Assembly (NCBI GenBank): GCA_002361175.1
Contig: DESG01000089.1
Location: 498 to 14,605 of the forward strand
DNA length: 14,108 nucleotides
Direction of reading: 5' to 3'
Source of the DNA: Lachnoclostridium sp. UBA3320
GTDB taxonomy: Bacteria > Bacillota > Clostridia > Lachnospirales > Lachnospiraceae
The translations under genes were made by a program, and so were the position numbers. This document shows positions 1-6,532 of the stretch, one piece after another; position 1 is the first letter of the stretch; each line of letters begins with the position of its first letter. The notes beneath the pieces are model-generated. The model was not told the DNA's origin. It searched no databases and saw nothing but the letters and a program-made list of their open reading frames with translations.

Positions 1-2
1 TA

Positions 3-347
3 ATTTTTTTATTCTGGGCATTTATTACACTATACTCTTTTCCACTGTTAGCAAAATTTGAGAAGAAAAATTTAGAAATTGCCGTATGGGCATTTATGCT
101 TTCTATAAAGCATATTTTGCGTACACTTTTAATGCTTCTTATAATAGCGTTTGGAATCTGGGTATGTCATATAATGCCAGGTCTTATTTTTATAGTACCA
201 GGTCTTGTAGTAGAATTTCATGCTGTTATAATGGCTGCGATACTAAAGTCTTACCTTCCTGATGTACATATTGCAGAGGAATTAAAACCATTGTCTTTTA
301 TAAGTGAAGATATGGACATGGGGGTAAAAGATTATGAAAAAGAATAG
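3..347 (+). CDS. YesL/DUF624-family membrane protein, C-terminal part (5' end outside window)
   Basis: The reading frame is open from base 3 to a stop at 345-347, giving 114 residues with no start inside the window, so this is the C-terminal part of a longer protein. It reads as integral membrane: a hydrophobic segment that includes the motif LYSFPLLAKFE, then a basic loop and two more hydrophobic stretches (RTLLMLLIIAFGIWV and MPGLIFIVPGLVVEFHAVI). The FPLLAKF motif followed by a three-helix tail is typical of the YesL/DUF624 family, whose members usually have about 200 residues and often lie in sugar-uptake clusters. Exact function is unknown. A start at ATG 96 would begin inside a transmembrane region with no good ribosome binding site, so I reject it. 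The downstream gene overlaps this one by 14 bases, indicating an operon. Family assignment is from motif reading only. Confidence 0.6.
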   Translation: MFLFWAFITLYSFPLLAKFEKKNLEIAVWAFMLSIKHILRTLLMLLIIAFGIWVCHIMPGLIFIVPGLVVEFHAVIMAAILKSYLPDVHIAEELKPLSFISEDMDMGVKDYEKE

Positions 348-1062
348 AAAAAACAGCTATCTTGTACAGGATATAAAGCGAAACTGGAATACTTTTAAAA
401 GCCTTAATGGCAAAAAACGTCTGGAATTTATATGGGATTATTATAAATGGCGCATTATAGTGATAACGTTTTCTATTATAGTAATATGTACATTTGTACA
501 TATGCTATATGAAGGGCAAAAGCCATGTAGGCTTCAGGCATGTGTTGTGCTAAATACAGAAGATAACTGCAGCAAATGGTTTGATAAATTTACAGAAGAA
601 CTTGTGTCTGACGGCAAACCAGGCAAAGTGGATATAAATCTTGACCAACCTTTTGACTATGACAACAAATATTACTATGTGCAGGAACTTGAAGTTATGA
701 CAACCGTTTCATCTATGCGCATGGATATAGCTATCTGCGGCAAGGATATGTACAGTTATCTGCTTGCATTAAATGCATGTATGCCACTTGACAAGTCACT
801 TCCAGATGATTTAGTGGATTTTCTTTCAGACAATAATAAACTTATATATGATACTGCAAATTTAAAGATTGATAAAAATGGCAATGTCAATCCAGAAGAT
901 GGAATCGATGGTTATTATGCTGTTGATTTATCTGAAACAGAATTTGACAACTTGTATAACCAGACAGAAGATACAAAAGAACCTTTATATGCAGTTATAA
1001 TCTCAAATACACAACATTTGGAAGATTGTATAAAACTTCTCAGGGCATTATTAATGCCCTGA
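334..1062 (+). CDS. Hypothetical single-pass membrane protein with an exported C-terminal domain
   Basis: This is 242 residues and I do not recognise a named family. The ATG at 334 lies inside the end of the YesL-like gene, with GGGGG at 319-323 as a plausible ribosome binding site, so the two are probably translationally coupled. The first 35 or so residues are basic (MKKNRKNS...KRNW...KKR). One strong membrane segment follows (about residues 41-60, IVITFSIIVICTFVHMLYEG). The remaining 180 residues are polar and acidic and would lie outside the cell. The middle of that domain (AICGKDMYSYLLALNACMPLDKSLPDDL) loosely resembles the style of extracellular solute-binding proteins, but this is impression rather than assignment. 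The pairing with a YesL-type protein suggests that the two act together at the membrane. The last codons form the left arm of the terminator hairpin. Confidence 0.7.
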   Translation: MKKNRKNSYLVQDIKRNWNTFKSLNGKKRLEFIWDYYKWRIIVITFSIIVICTFVHMLYEGQKPCRLQACVVLNTEDNCSKWFDKFTEELVSDGKPGKVDINLDQPFDYDNKYYYVQELEVMTTVSSMRMDIAICGKDMYSYLLALNACMPLDKSLPDDLVDFLSDNNKLIYDTANLKIDKNGNVNPEDGIDGYYAVDLSETEFDNLYNQTEDTKEPLYAVIISNTQHLEDCIKLLRALLMP

Positions 1063-1068
1063 GATTTT
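1038..1068. terminator. Bidirectional terminator between convergent genes
   Basis: A 13-bp perfect inverted repeat (1038-1050 and 1052-1064, core CTCAGGGCAT/ATGCCCTGAG) is followed by TTTT at 1065-1068 on the plus strand. On the minus strand it is followed by AGTTTTAT. It overlaps the stop codon of the upstream plus-strand gene and lies immediately beyond the stop of the LacI-family gene, so it probably ends both transcripts. Confidence 0.85.
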
Positions 1069-2044
1069 AAGTAGTTTCTCGTTCAATAAGATTTACTGGA
1101 AGTACTGTTCTTCTTACAAGTAGTTTTCCAGCGACAGCATCATGTAACATATTTACTGCCATCTTTGACATTTCTTTAACTGGTTGGTGGATTGTCGTAA
1201 GCTGTGGCGTTGTAAGAGTTGCAATATTTACATCATCAAAACCAATTATCTTCACCTTTTCAGGCACTGAAATATTAAGCTTTCTGCATACTTGTAACGT
1301 CTGTGCAGCAATTACATCACTATTGGCAAATACACCATCTATTTCAGGATGAGCGCTTAAAGTACTTTCAAGTAATTCACTATATTCCATATTACAATAT
1401 AATGTATCTTCTGTTATAAGTTCTATAAAAGGAACTTTTTTCTTATCACAGACATCTTTAAAACCCTCTGTACGCATATCCGCAGGCATAGATAATGTGC
1501 CAATCCTGCCAACATGCAACAAATGCCTGCATCCACAGGCAATAAGTTTTTCTGCAGCAAGAACACCTCCTTGTCTATTATCACACTCTACTGAAGCAGT
1601 TCCATTGTCTAAGAAACGCTCCATTGTAATAACTGGAATATCAATACCATCAAATACTTCCAGTGCTGCAGAACCACTGCATAAGATTATTCCTGCTACT
1701 TTATAGCTAAGACACATTCTTATATACTCTTCTTCTTTTTCATGTGTGCACTGTGAGTTACATAACAATATCTTATAGCCATTTTCATATGCAAAAGCTT
1801 CCATATTACTTATCATCTCTGCAAAATATGGGTGGCTGACGTGAGGAACTATCAATCCTATTGTATTGGTACTTTTCATACGAAGCGAACGTGCTGCTTC
1901 GTTTGGATGATAATTTAATTTTTTTATAGCTTCGCCAACTTTTTTACGTGTATTATTACTTATATACCCCCGATTGTTAAGCACTCTTGAAACAGTACTT
2001 GTAGTCAAACCAGCCTCTTTTGCAACATCTTTTAAGGTTGCCAT
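1067..2044 (-). CDS. LacI/GalR-family transcriptional regulator
   Basis: This is 325 residues, the normal length of the family. The N-terminus is a canonical LacI helix-turn-helix (LKDVAKEAGLTTSTVSRVLNN, residues 4-24) followed by the hinge-helix region (YHPNEAARSLR, about 46-56). A periplasmic-binding-protein-like sensor domain follows, from NTIGLIVPHVSHPYFAEM to the end, including the family signature KIIGFDDVNIATLTTPQLTTIHQP. It should bind DNA as a dimer and respond to a small ligand, usually a sugar or sugar derivative; the ligand cannot be read from the sequence. GGAGAA lies about 8 bases before the ATG, and a consensus-like promoter lies upstream (2142-2170). The gene is convergent with the YesL-like operon and is separated from the operon behind it by a structured spacer, so its target is uncertain. 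It may regulate itself or a distant sugar-use operon. Confidence 0.93.
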   Translation of the reverse strand: MATLKDVAKEAGLTTSTVSRVLNNRGYISNNTRKKVGEAIKKLNYHPNEAARSLRMKSTNTIGLIVPHVSHPYFAEMISNMEAFAYENGYKILLCNSQCTHEKEEEYIRMCLSYKVAGIILCSGSAALEVFDGIDIPVITMERFLDNGTASVECDNRQGGVLAAEKLIACGCRHLLHVGRIGTLSMPADMRTEGFKDVCDKKKVPFIELITEDTLYCNMEYSELLESTLSAHPEIDGVFANSDVIAAQTLQVCRKLNISVPEKVKIIGFDDVNIATLTTPQLTTIHQPVKEMSKMAVNMLHDAVAGKLLVRRTVLPVNLIERETT

Positions 2045-2141
2045 TTGGCATCTTCTCCATTCCTATTATATTCTAAAAATTTATAGTTTGCGTATTCCGC
2101 CACCGCTATATGTAGTTTCTCTCTCTGCAATCTATAGTGCG

Positions 2142-2170
2142 ATTATACCACATTTTAACAAATTTGACAA
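2142..2170 (-). promoter_or_regulatory. Sigma-A type promoter of the LacI-family gene
   Basis: On the minus strand TTGTCA (2165-2170) and TATAAT (2142-2147) are separated by exactly 17 bp. This gives a leader of about 90 bases before the ATG at 2044. An 11-bp odd palindrome, GTAAACTTTAC (2193-2203), lies just upstream of the -35 element and could be an operator. Confidence 0.75.
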
Positions 2171-2215
2171 TCATTTTATATATTAAGATAGTGTAAACTT
2201 TACTTAGGTAGTTAC

Positions 2216-2294
2216 TATTCACGGGTAGGGGAACCGCTGATAGCAACGGTTCCGGGCGATATTTAGGGTTTTGAATCGCAAAAATATCCCCTAA
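2216..2294. other. GC-richer structured intergenic element with two adjacent hairpins
   Basis: Directly after the acyl-CoA ligase stop codon lies a block that is visibly more GC-rich than its surroundings. It has one hairpin with 7-bp arms GGAACCG (2230-2236) and CGGTTCC (2247-2253). A second, adjacent hairpin pairs GGG-c-GATATTT (2254-2264) with AAATATC-CCC (2282-2291), giving 10 bp with one bulged C. Neither is followed by a clear T-run on either strand, so it is not a textbook intrinsic terminator. It may protect the 3' end of the minus-strand operon or be a dispersed intergenic repeat. I cannot tell which from one copy. Confidence 0.45.
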
Positions 2295-2297
2295 TTT

Positions 2298-3605
2298 CTA
2301 TATTTCGGGTTCACAGAATGCTGAATTTATGGGCATTCCCACCCCGTAAAAAGTAACCTTAGGTATATAGCTTGATGCTAAGGTTAGTTTATCTTTTTTA
2401 CCGCTTTCATTGTAAAACATTTTATCAAGTACAACTATTTTAGACGGCATTTCATAATGGGCAAGAGAGTTTCTAAGTTTATTAAGTATATCATTTTTGT
2501 CTTTAAATTGCTGTGAGACACTAATAAAGGCTACAATAATTTCTTTGTTATCTTTTTTGGTAAAAATTGCTGCTGCTTCATAGACTTCTTCAAGTTTTTC
2601 AAGTTCATTTTCAATTCGTACTAATGAAATTTTACGTCCATGTACAATAACTATATCATCACTTCTGCCATCAAAATACAGATTGCCCTGCGCATCTATA
2701 TGCCCATTATCAGGCATAGGATAAGGACACTTTATGCCCTCTGCTTGGCAGTTGTTACTGGCATATATTTTTCCATCACGTATAAATATTTCTGTTCCTG
2801 GAAATGGCTTTCCTACTAAACTATTATCCATAATCATATCTTTATTTTTAACATATGTAATATAACTGAGTTCACTTGCTCCATAGTAAAGTATTATGTC
2901 CGCCATAGGAAATATTTTTTTAAGTTTATCAGCGTCATCTCGTCCAAAACTTTGTGAGCCTGATAATACAGATTTTACACTATTTACAGGTTTCTTAAAA
3001 ATATCTGGCAGAAGTTTAAGCTTAGATGGTATAAGGTATACTGCATTGACATTTTCCTTTTCTATAACATAAGCCCATCTTTTAGGATTAAATTGATTTT
3101 GGGCAACAACTGTTCCGCCAGCATAAAATTGTGCCATATAGAGATTCATATTGCCAGTAAATGCAAGGCTTCCCTGTGCAAATAAGACACTTTTTTCATC
3201 TATTCCAAATATTTTATTTTGAACTGGAAAAAAGTCTGCCCAGCTTTTATATGTTCTGTATAAAAGCTTTGGTATTCCTGTTGTGCCAGAAGTCATAACT
3301 GCCATACACACATTTTCTGGTACATTTCCAATGTCTGGCATAAGTTTTATATCGAATGGTACAATCACAGGAATTATCCCCAAAGCATTACAGGCAAAGA
3401 ACTGTATTAGCTGGTTTAATATATTTTTTTCTTGTATTATATGTACTCTTTTATAGAAACAGTTTCTTTTTATTTTTGCAGCCATATAACAGGCAAGCTT
3501 TACAAGTTCTCCATATGTATAAGCTGTGCCATCCTCTATAAGTGCTACTTTATAAGGATTGACAGATTGTAATAAATCAAAATAATTATGTATACTATTT
3601 CCCAT
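2298..3605 (-). CDS. AMP-forming acyl-CoA ligase (ANL superfamily), short form
   Basis: This is an adenylating enzyme that activates a carboxylic acid through acyl-AMP, most probably to its CoA thioester. Visible core motifs, counted from the ATG at 3605, are the phosphate-binding loop TSGTTGIPK (105-113), YYGASE (240-245), the hinge-region motif DGRSDDIVIVHGRKI (312-326), and the C-terminal catalytic-lysine motif NESGKKDK (399-406, probably Lys403). At 435 residues it is shorter than the usual 500-550, mostly through a reduced N-terminal region. About 28 extra residues follow the lysine motif. I chose ATG 3605 because it overlaps the thiolase stop as TAATG and has GGGGG at a suitable distance; an upstream in-frame start at 3680 would lie deep inside the thiolase gene. 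It is the last gene of the hot-dog/thiolase/ligase operon. The linkage of thiolase, ligase and bioY recalls the BirA-regulated yhfS-yhfT-yhfU (bioYB) cluster of Bacillus subtilis. The substrate is unknown; a dicarboxylic or medium-chain acid is a reasonable guess. Confidence 0.88.
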   Translation of the reverse strand: MGNSIHNYFDLLQSVNPYKVALIEDGTAYTYGELVKLACYMAAKIKRNCFYKRVHIIQEKNILNQLIQFFACNALGIIPVIVPFDIKLMPDIGNVPENVCMAVMTSGTTGIPKLLYRTYKSWADFFPVQNKIFGIDEKSVLFAQGSLAFTGNMNLYMAQFYAGGTVVAQNQFNPKRWAYVIEKENVNAVYLIPSKLKLLPDIFKKPVNSVKSVLSGSQSFGRDDADKLKKIFPMADIILYYGASELSYITYVKNKDMIMDNSLVGKPFPGTEIFIRDGKIYASNNCQAEGIKCPYPMPDNGHIDAQGNLYFDGRSDDIVIVHGRKISLVRIENELEKLEEVYEAAAIFTKKDNKEIIVAFISVSQQFKDKNDILNKLRNSLAHYEMPSKIVVLDKMFYNESGKKDKLTLASSYIPKVTFYGVGMPINSAFCEPEI

Positions 3606-4801
3606 TATATTGTGTCCCCCACATCTGCTTTTTTTATAAGAATAGCAGTTCCAATGCCGCCTGCTGCAGCTATGCTGCATACTGCATATTTACCATCTGC
3701 TTTACATATGCTGCATTGTGTGCTGCCAATTAGTTCAAGTGCTTTAAGAGCGTGAAGAACTATAATGCCTCCAGAAGCACCATATGGATGACCATAGGCA
3801 AGTGCCCCTCCAAATATATTATATCTGTCTATAACATCAGGATATGTTCTTGCAAATAGTTCATCTATAACTGCAAAAGCTTCATTACATTCATATACTG
3901 ATACATCATGATAGTCAAGATGGTTTTTTTCAAGCAATTTGTTTACTGCTGCTATTGCTGCACGTGGGCTTTCATCTGGAGTCACTCCTACTTCCGCTAC
4001 ACCATTAACTTCTGCCAAAGGTTTTATACCATGCTTTTTTAAATATCTTTCAGAACCAAGCACAACAAATGCCGCCCCATCATTAGTCAAACATGCATTG
4101 GCAGCTGTAATTACGTTTCCGCTTTCTAACACACATGGCAGCCTGTCTAAAAGTCTCTGTCCCATACGGTCACGTATTCCCTCATCTTTATCACACCCAT
4201 CTGCAATTTCCACAATTACATCATTTAAAATACCTTTTTCCCTTGTTTCTTTTGCAAGTCTGTGGCTTTGTAAAACCCATTTGTCAAGCATTTTTCTGGT
4301 AATACCTTCTGAAACAGCAGTCTTTTCTGCACCTTCAAGCATTGCCGTCTGTCTGTGTTCTCCAGGTAAAAATTTTGCAGTCTTATACCATGAATATTCT
4401 CCACCATATAAATCAAAATCAGGATGATTTTTATTGTAACCACGTCTTGGTGCTGTTGAACTACTTTCAAAACCTCCTGCAATAATACAATCCGACTGAC
4501 CACTTTGTATCTTGGCAGTAGCCACAGCAATACTTTCTAATCCTGAAGCACACTGTAAATCTATTGTAAAAGCAGGTATACTTTCTGAAAATCCTGCCTC
4601 AAGAGCCATAAGTCTTGTAATATTGCCACCAGCTCCTGCTGCATTTCCTGCAATAATCATATCTACATTAAGTTTTTTGTATTTTTCTAAAATATTTTTA
4701 AGAACCTTTGCTCCAAGTATTTCTGCTGGAATATTTTTGTACATACCATTTTCAACTCCGATATAACTTCTAGCTCCTCCTATTATATATGGCGTCTCCA
4801 T
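3605..4801 (-). CDS. Thiolase-family protein (acetyl-CoA C-acyltransferase type)
   Basis: This is 398 residues, standard thiolase length. Counted from the ATG at 4801, the nucleophilic cysteine is Cys84 in DLQCASGLES. NEAFA begins at Asn306, and the His motif GHPYGASGG has His338. The family would condense or cleave acyl-CoAs with acetyl-CoA in the cytosol. The C-terminal active-site loop is unusual: it reads YAVCSIAAAGGIGTA where most thiolases have CxGGGxG, so the usual second cysteine position aligns with Ala and the nearest Cys (375) lies three residues earlier. I prefer ATG 4801 because AGGA lies 8 bases upstream; an in-frame GTG at 4819 overlaps that ribosome binding site. The start lies 32 bases inside the end of the hot-dog gene, and the stop overlaps the ligase start, so translation of all three genes is probably coupled. 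It resembles B. subtilis YhfS in genomic context. Confidence 0.9.
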   Translation of the reverse strand: METPYIIGGARSYIGVENGMYKNIPAEILGAKVLKNILEKYKKLNVDMIIAGNAAGAGGNITRLMALEAGFSESIPAFTIDLQCASGLESIAVATAKIQSGQSDCIIAGGFESSSTAPRRGYNKNHPDFDLYGGEYSWYKTAKFLPGEHRQTAMLEGAEKTAVSEGITRKMLDKWVLQSHRLAKETREKGILNDVIVEIADGCDKDEGIRDRMGQRLLDRLPCVLESGNVITAANACLTNDGAAFVVLGSERYLKKHGIKPLAEVNGVAEVGVTPDESPRAAIAAVNKLLEKNHLDYHDVSVYECNEAFAVIDELFARTYPDVIDRYNIFGGALAYGHPYGASGGIIVLHALKALELIGSTQCSICKADGKYAVCSIAAAGGIGTAILIKKADVGDTI

Positions 4802-5354
4802 ATACTTCGTCCTTTCCACTTATAATTAATTTAAACCTGTCTTCACCTACTTTAAACACATTTATAATTTCACCAGCAAATGCTGGATTATTAAATAACA
4901 TAGTACACTTTCCTATTTTAAAATCTGTATTTTCTATAAACATATTTAAAATGTCCTCAAAAACTAAAAAACCTGGCACTACATATTTGCCAGTCTGGTG
5001 TATATAGTTACTGTCCCCTACATCATAGACAAATTGTTTTATATCATTCTGTGCATATTTTAATGTCAAACAGTAAATTCCATCAGTATTTGTATATTTT
5101 TGTGCCAAATGATTTCTGGCAGGTTTGACAATATGCATAATAAGCTTATATCTAATGCCATTGTATACAGCCTTTGACATAATAGCAGAATAGTGCCTGC
5201 GTTGCCTTAAAATCACAGCCTCTGTTGTTTTTATGTTTATATCATTGTACAGTTTACACTCTTCTGCCTCAAGTTCTGCTTTTGCTATCATCCATCCATC
5301 AAAGCCTTTTATTTCCGAGAAACTTCTCACCATATTTCTATAAACCTGTATCAT
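4770..5354 (-). CDS. MaoC-like hot-dog-fold protein, putative (R)-3-hydroxyacyl dehydratase
   Basis: This is 194 residues. The C-terminal half carries a hydratase/dehydratase-type motif, DVGDSNYIHQ (111-120), in which Asp114, Asn116 and His119 match the D-x-N-x-x-H pattern of MaoC/R-specific enoyl-CoA hydratases. VPGFLVFEDIL (126-136) follows, then NPAFAGEII (156-164), in the places expected for the hot-dog central helix and the later sheet. The N-terminal 90 residues show no motif that I recognise and may be a degenerate second hot-dog or a private extension. The ATG at 5354 has GAGAGG six bases upstream and a short 5' leader from the promoter at 5387-5415. It is the first gene of an operon with a thiolase and an acyl-CoA ligase. 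Dehydration of a 3-hydroxyacyl thioester after thiolase condensation is the natural reading, but no ketoreductase or enoyl reductase is present in this window. The assignment is from motifs and could be wrong in detail. Confidence 0.68.
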   Translation of the reverse strand: MIQVYRNMVRSFSEIKGFDGWMIAKAELEAEECKLYNDINIKTTEAVILRQRRHYSAIMSKAVYNGIRYKLIMHIVKPARNHLAQKYTNTDGIYCLTLKYAQNDIKQFVYDVGDSNYIHQTGKYVVPGFLVFEDILNMFIENTDFKIGKCTMLFNNPAFAGEIINVFKVGEDRFKLIISGKDEVYGDAIYNRRS

Positions 5355-5386
5355 ATATAACCTCTCTTGTGTACAATTATTAACTA

Positions 5387-5415
5387 ACTATAAGGCTATA
5401 CTGAAAATTTGTCAA
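5387..5415 (-). promoter_or_regulatory. Promoter of the hot-dog/thiolase/ligase operon
   Basis: On the minus strand TTGACA (5410-5415) and TATAGT (5387-5392) are 17 bp apart. The -35 hexamer lies inside the left arm of the BirA-type operator, so operator occupancy would exclude RNA polymerase. Transcription would begin about 25 bases before the ATG at 5354. Confidence 0.85.
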
Positions 5416-5442
5416 CCTATTATATTTTTAGGTTGACAAATT
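5406..5442. promoter_or_regulatory. BirA-type biotin operator between divergent transcripts
   Basis: A perfect inverted repeat has 14-bp arms (5406-5419 and 5429-5442) around a 9-bp AT spacer. The core half-sites TTGTCAACC (5409-5417) and GGTTGACAA (5431-5439) are 13 bp apart. This matches the general form of bacterial BirA operators, TTGTnAACC and its complement at a fixed spacing. It lies directly between bioY and the divergent acyl-CoA operon, which strongly supports the reading. BirA bound to biotinoyl-AMP would be expected to repress both sides when biotin is plentiful. Confidence 0.9.
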
Positions 5443-5461
5443 GAAAATGTTTCTGTATAAT
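5433..5461 (+). promoter_or_regulatory. Promoter of bioY
   Basis: TTGACA (5433-5438) and TATAAT (5456-5461) are both perfect consensus hexamers with an ideal 17-bp spacer. The -35 element lies in the right arm of the BirA operator, mirroring the opposite promoter. The bioY leader would be about 80 bases. Confidence 0.9.
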
Positions 5462-5549
5462 TATTTTGTATTGGAATAAAAGTAATATCAAGGAAAACTA
5501 ATACAATGGATTATTGATACAATCCTGCCTTGAAGAAACGGAGACAAAA

Positions 5550-6104
5550 ATGGAAAAAAGTAAAACAATCAGCCAGCTATCTACCCGATGCCTTGTAATT
5601 ATGGCAATGTTTGCTGCCGTATTATGTGTATCAGCATACATAAGTATCCCTTTACCAAATGGCACACATATTACTGCTTTAAACTTCATAATTACTCTTA
5701 TTGTTCTTACATTTCCAGTTGGGCAGGCTCTTGCCATAGTTCTGGTATGGCTGCTCCTTGGTATTACTGGAGTTCCTGTGCTTGTTGGCGGCAATGCAGG
5801 AATTGGCTATATATTAGGACCATATGGAGGCTACAGCGTTTCATTTGTCCTTATTGCTATCTTTATACCATTGTTATGCCGAAGAAAATATAATCCGCTG
5901 TATTTTTCTGCATTTGCCATATTATCTGCTGTAGCTGTTGACTTAACAGGAACATTTTGGATTATGGCTGTTTCAAAAGTATCTTTTAAGGCAGCGTTTA
6001 TTGCAGGATTTATTCCTTTTATTGCACTTGACATTATAAAGGCAATAGTTGCAGCACAGATTGTACCAAAACTGCGCAAACTTGTAACCGATGTAATATA
6101 TTAA
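5550..6104 (+). CDS. bioY: BioY, biotin-specific S component of an ECF transporter
   Basis: This is 184 residues and very hydrophobic, with about six membrane segments. It carries the BioY hallmarks: GITGVPVLVGGNAGIGYILGP (about 72-92) followed by YGGYSVSF, and a late ALDIIKAIVAAQIVPKL helix. BioY captures biotin at the cytoplasmic membrane. It works with a shared EcfAA'T energising module, or weakly alone; no such module is encoded here. ATG 5550 is chosen because CGGAGA lies six bases upstream; an in-frame TTG at 5514 has no equivalent site. The gene is transcribed divergently from the hot-dog/thiolase/ligase operon across a shared BirA-type operator, which independently supports biotin as the substrate. 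A palindromic terminator directly follows the stop, so it is monocistronic. Confidence 0.95.
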   Translation: MEKSKTISQLSTRCLVIMAMFAAVLCVSAYISIPLPNGTHITALNFIITLIVLTFPVGQALAIVLVWLLLGITGVPVLVGGNAGIGYILGPYGGYSVSFVLIAIFIPLLCRRKYNPLYFSAFAILSAVAVDLTGTFWIMAVSKVSFKAAFIAGFIPFIALDIIKAIVAAQIVPKLRKLVTDVIY

Positions 6105-6128
6105 TGGGGATGTATACATCCCCATTTA
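6103..6128 (+). terminator. Terminator after bioY
   Basis: A 24-base perfect palindrome (6103-6126, core TGGGGATG/CATCCCCA) begins at the bioY stop codon and ends in a short T-run (6126-6128). The run is weak, so termination may be partial. The hairpin also lies beyond the end of the convergent small gene at 6158-6352. Confidence 0.7.
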
Positions 6129-6157
6129 AAGATAAAATACAGTTAACTTACAAATAA

Positions 6158-6352
6158 CTATCCTTGAAAATTATTAGAAGCTAATCTGTCCACAAGCTGG
6201 CTCATCTGTTCCTCATAGTGCGCCAGCTTTCTTTCCGTAGCAAGTGCTCTTTCATAATCTTTTTTATTCATTTTGGTATCATTATTATTAATGCTATTGT
6301 TAGTGCTGTTATATATTCCAGTTTTATCATTTTGACTATTTTGGTTATCCAT
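6158..6352 (-). CDS. Small hypothetical protein, Asn-rich with C-terminal helix
   Basis: This is 64 residues with no recognised family. AAGGGGG lies about 8 bases before the ATG at 6352, an acceptable ribosome binding site. The first 28 residues are Asn/Ser/Thr-rich and probably disordered. Residues 29-60 (NKKDYERALATERKLAHYEEQM...) are charged and amphipathic and look like a helix or short coiled coil. It is flanked by bioY in convergent orientation and an AI-2E/YtvI-type gene in divergent orientation. The helix composition is protein-like and no better ORF overlaps it, so I call it a probable real small gene. Random AT-rich sequence remains an alternative. Confidence 0.5.
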   Translation of the reverse strand: MDNQNSQNDKTGIYNSTNNSINNNDTKMNKKDYERALATERKLAHYEEQMSQLVDRLASNNFQG

Positions 6353-6532
6353 TATTTATCCCCCTTATTTTCCAATATTAGTTAAGTAAAAATAGTATAA
6401 CCTTGTTCCAGATTATAATACATAGAAATTAGATAATAACATATATTGTAATTTTTATATATGAATACTAAACTTTTATTTTGCAGACAATAACAATAAC
6501 TATTTATGCTGCACTTTGAAATGGAGGATTTT

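Noticed and set aside
3606..3680. N-terminal extension of the acyl-CoA ligase to a start at 3680
   Set aside because: It would lie wholly inside the thiolase gene and adds a Cys/Arg-rich tract unlike ligases. The TAATG overlap at 3603-3607 with GGGGG upstream is the better start.
3939..4427. Plus-strand ORF of 162 codons opposite the thiolase
   Set aside because: It is the antisense of a well-supported thiolase with catalytic motifs. Its Ser/Pro-rich composition is typical of a reverse-frame shadow.
4802..4819. GTG start at 4819 for the thiolase
   Set aside because: The GTG overlaps the ribosome binding site (GGAAAGGA) that serves the ATG at 4801, and the added residues are not conserved-looking.
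5514..5549. TTG start at 5514 for bioY
   Set aside because: It has no ribosome binding site at proper distance, whereas ATG 5550 has CGGAGA six bases upstream.
5588..5893. Second plus-strand frame of 101 codons inside bioY
   Set aside because: It is Trp/Cys/Tyr-rich, has no ribosome binding site and lies out of frame within a clear BioY coding sequence.
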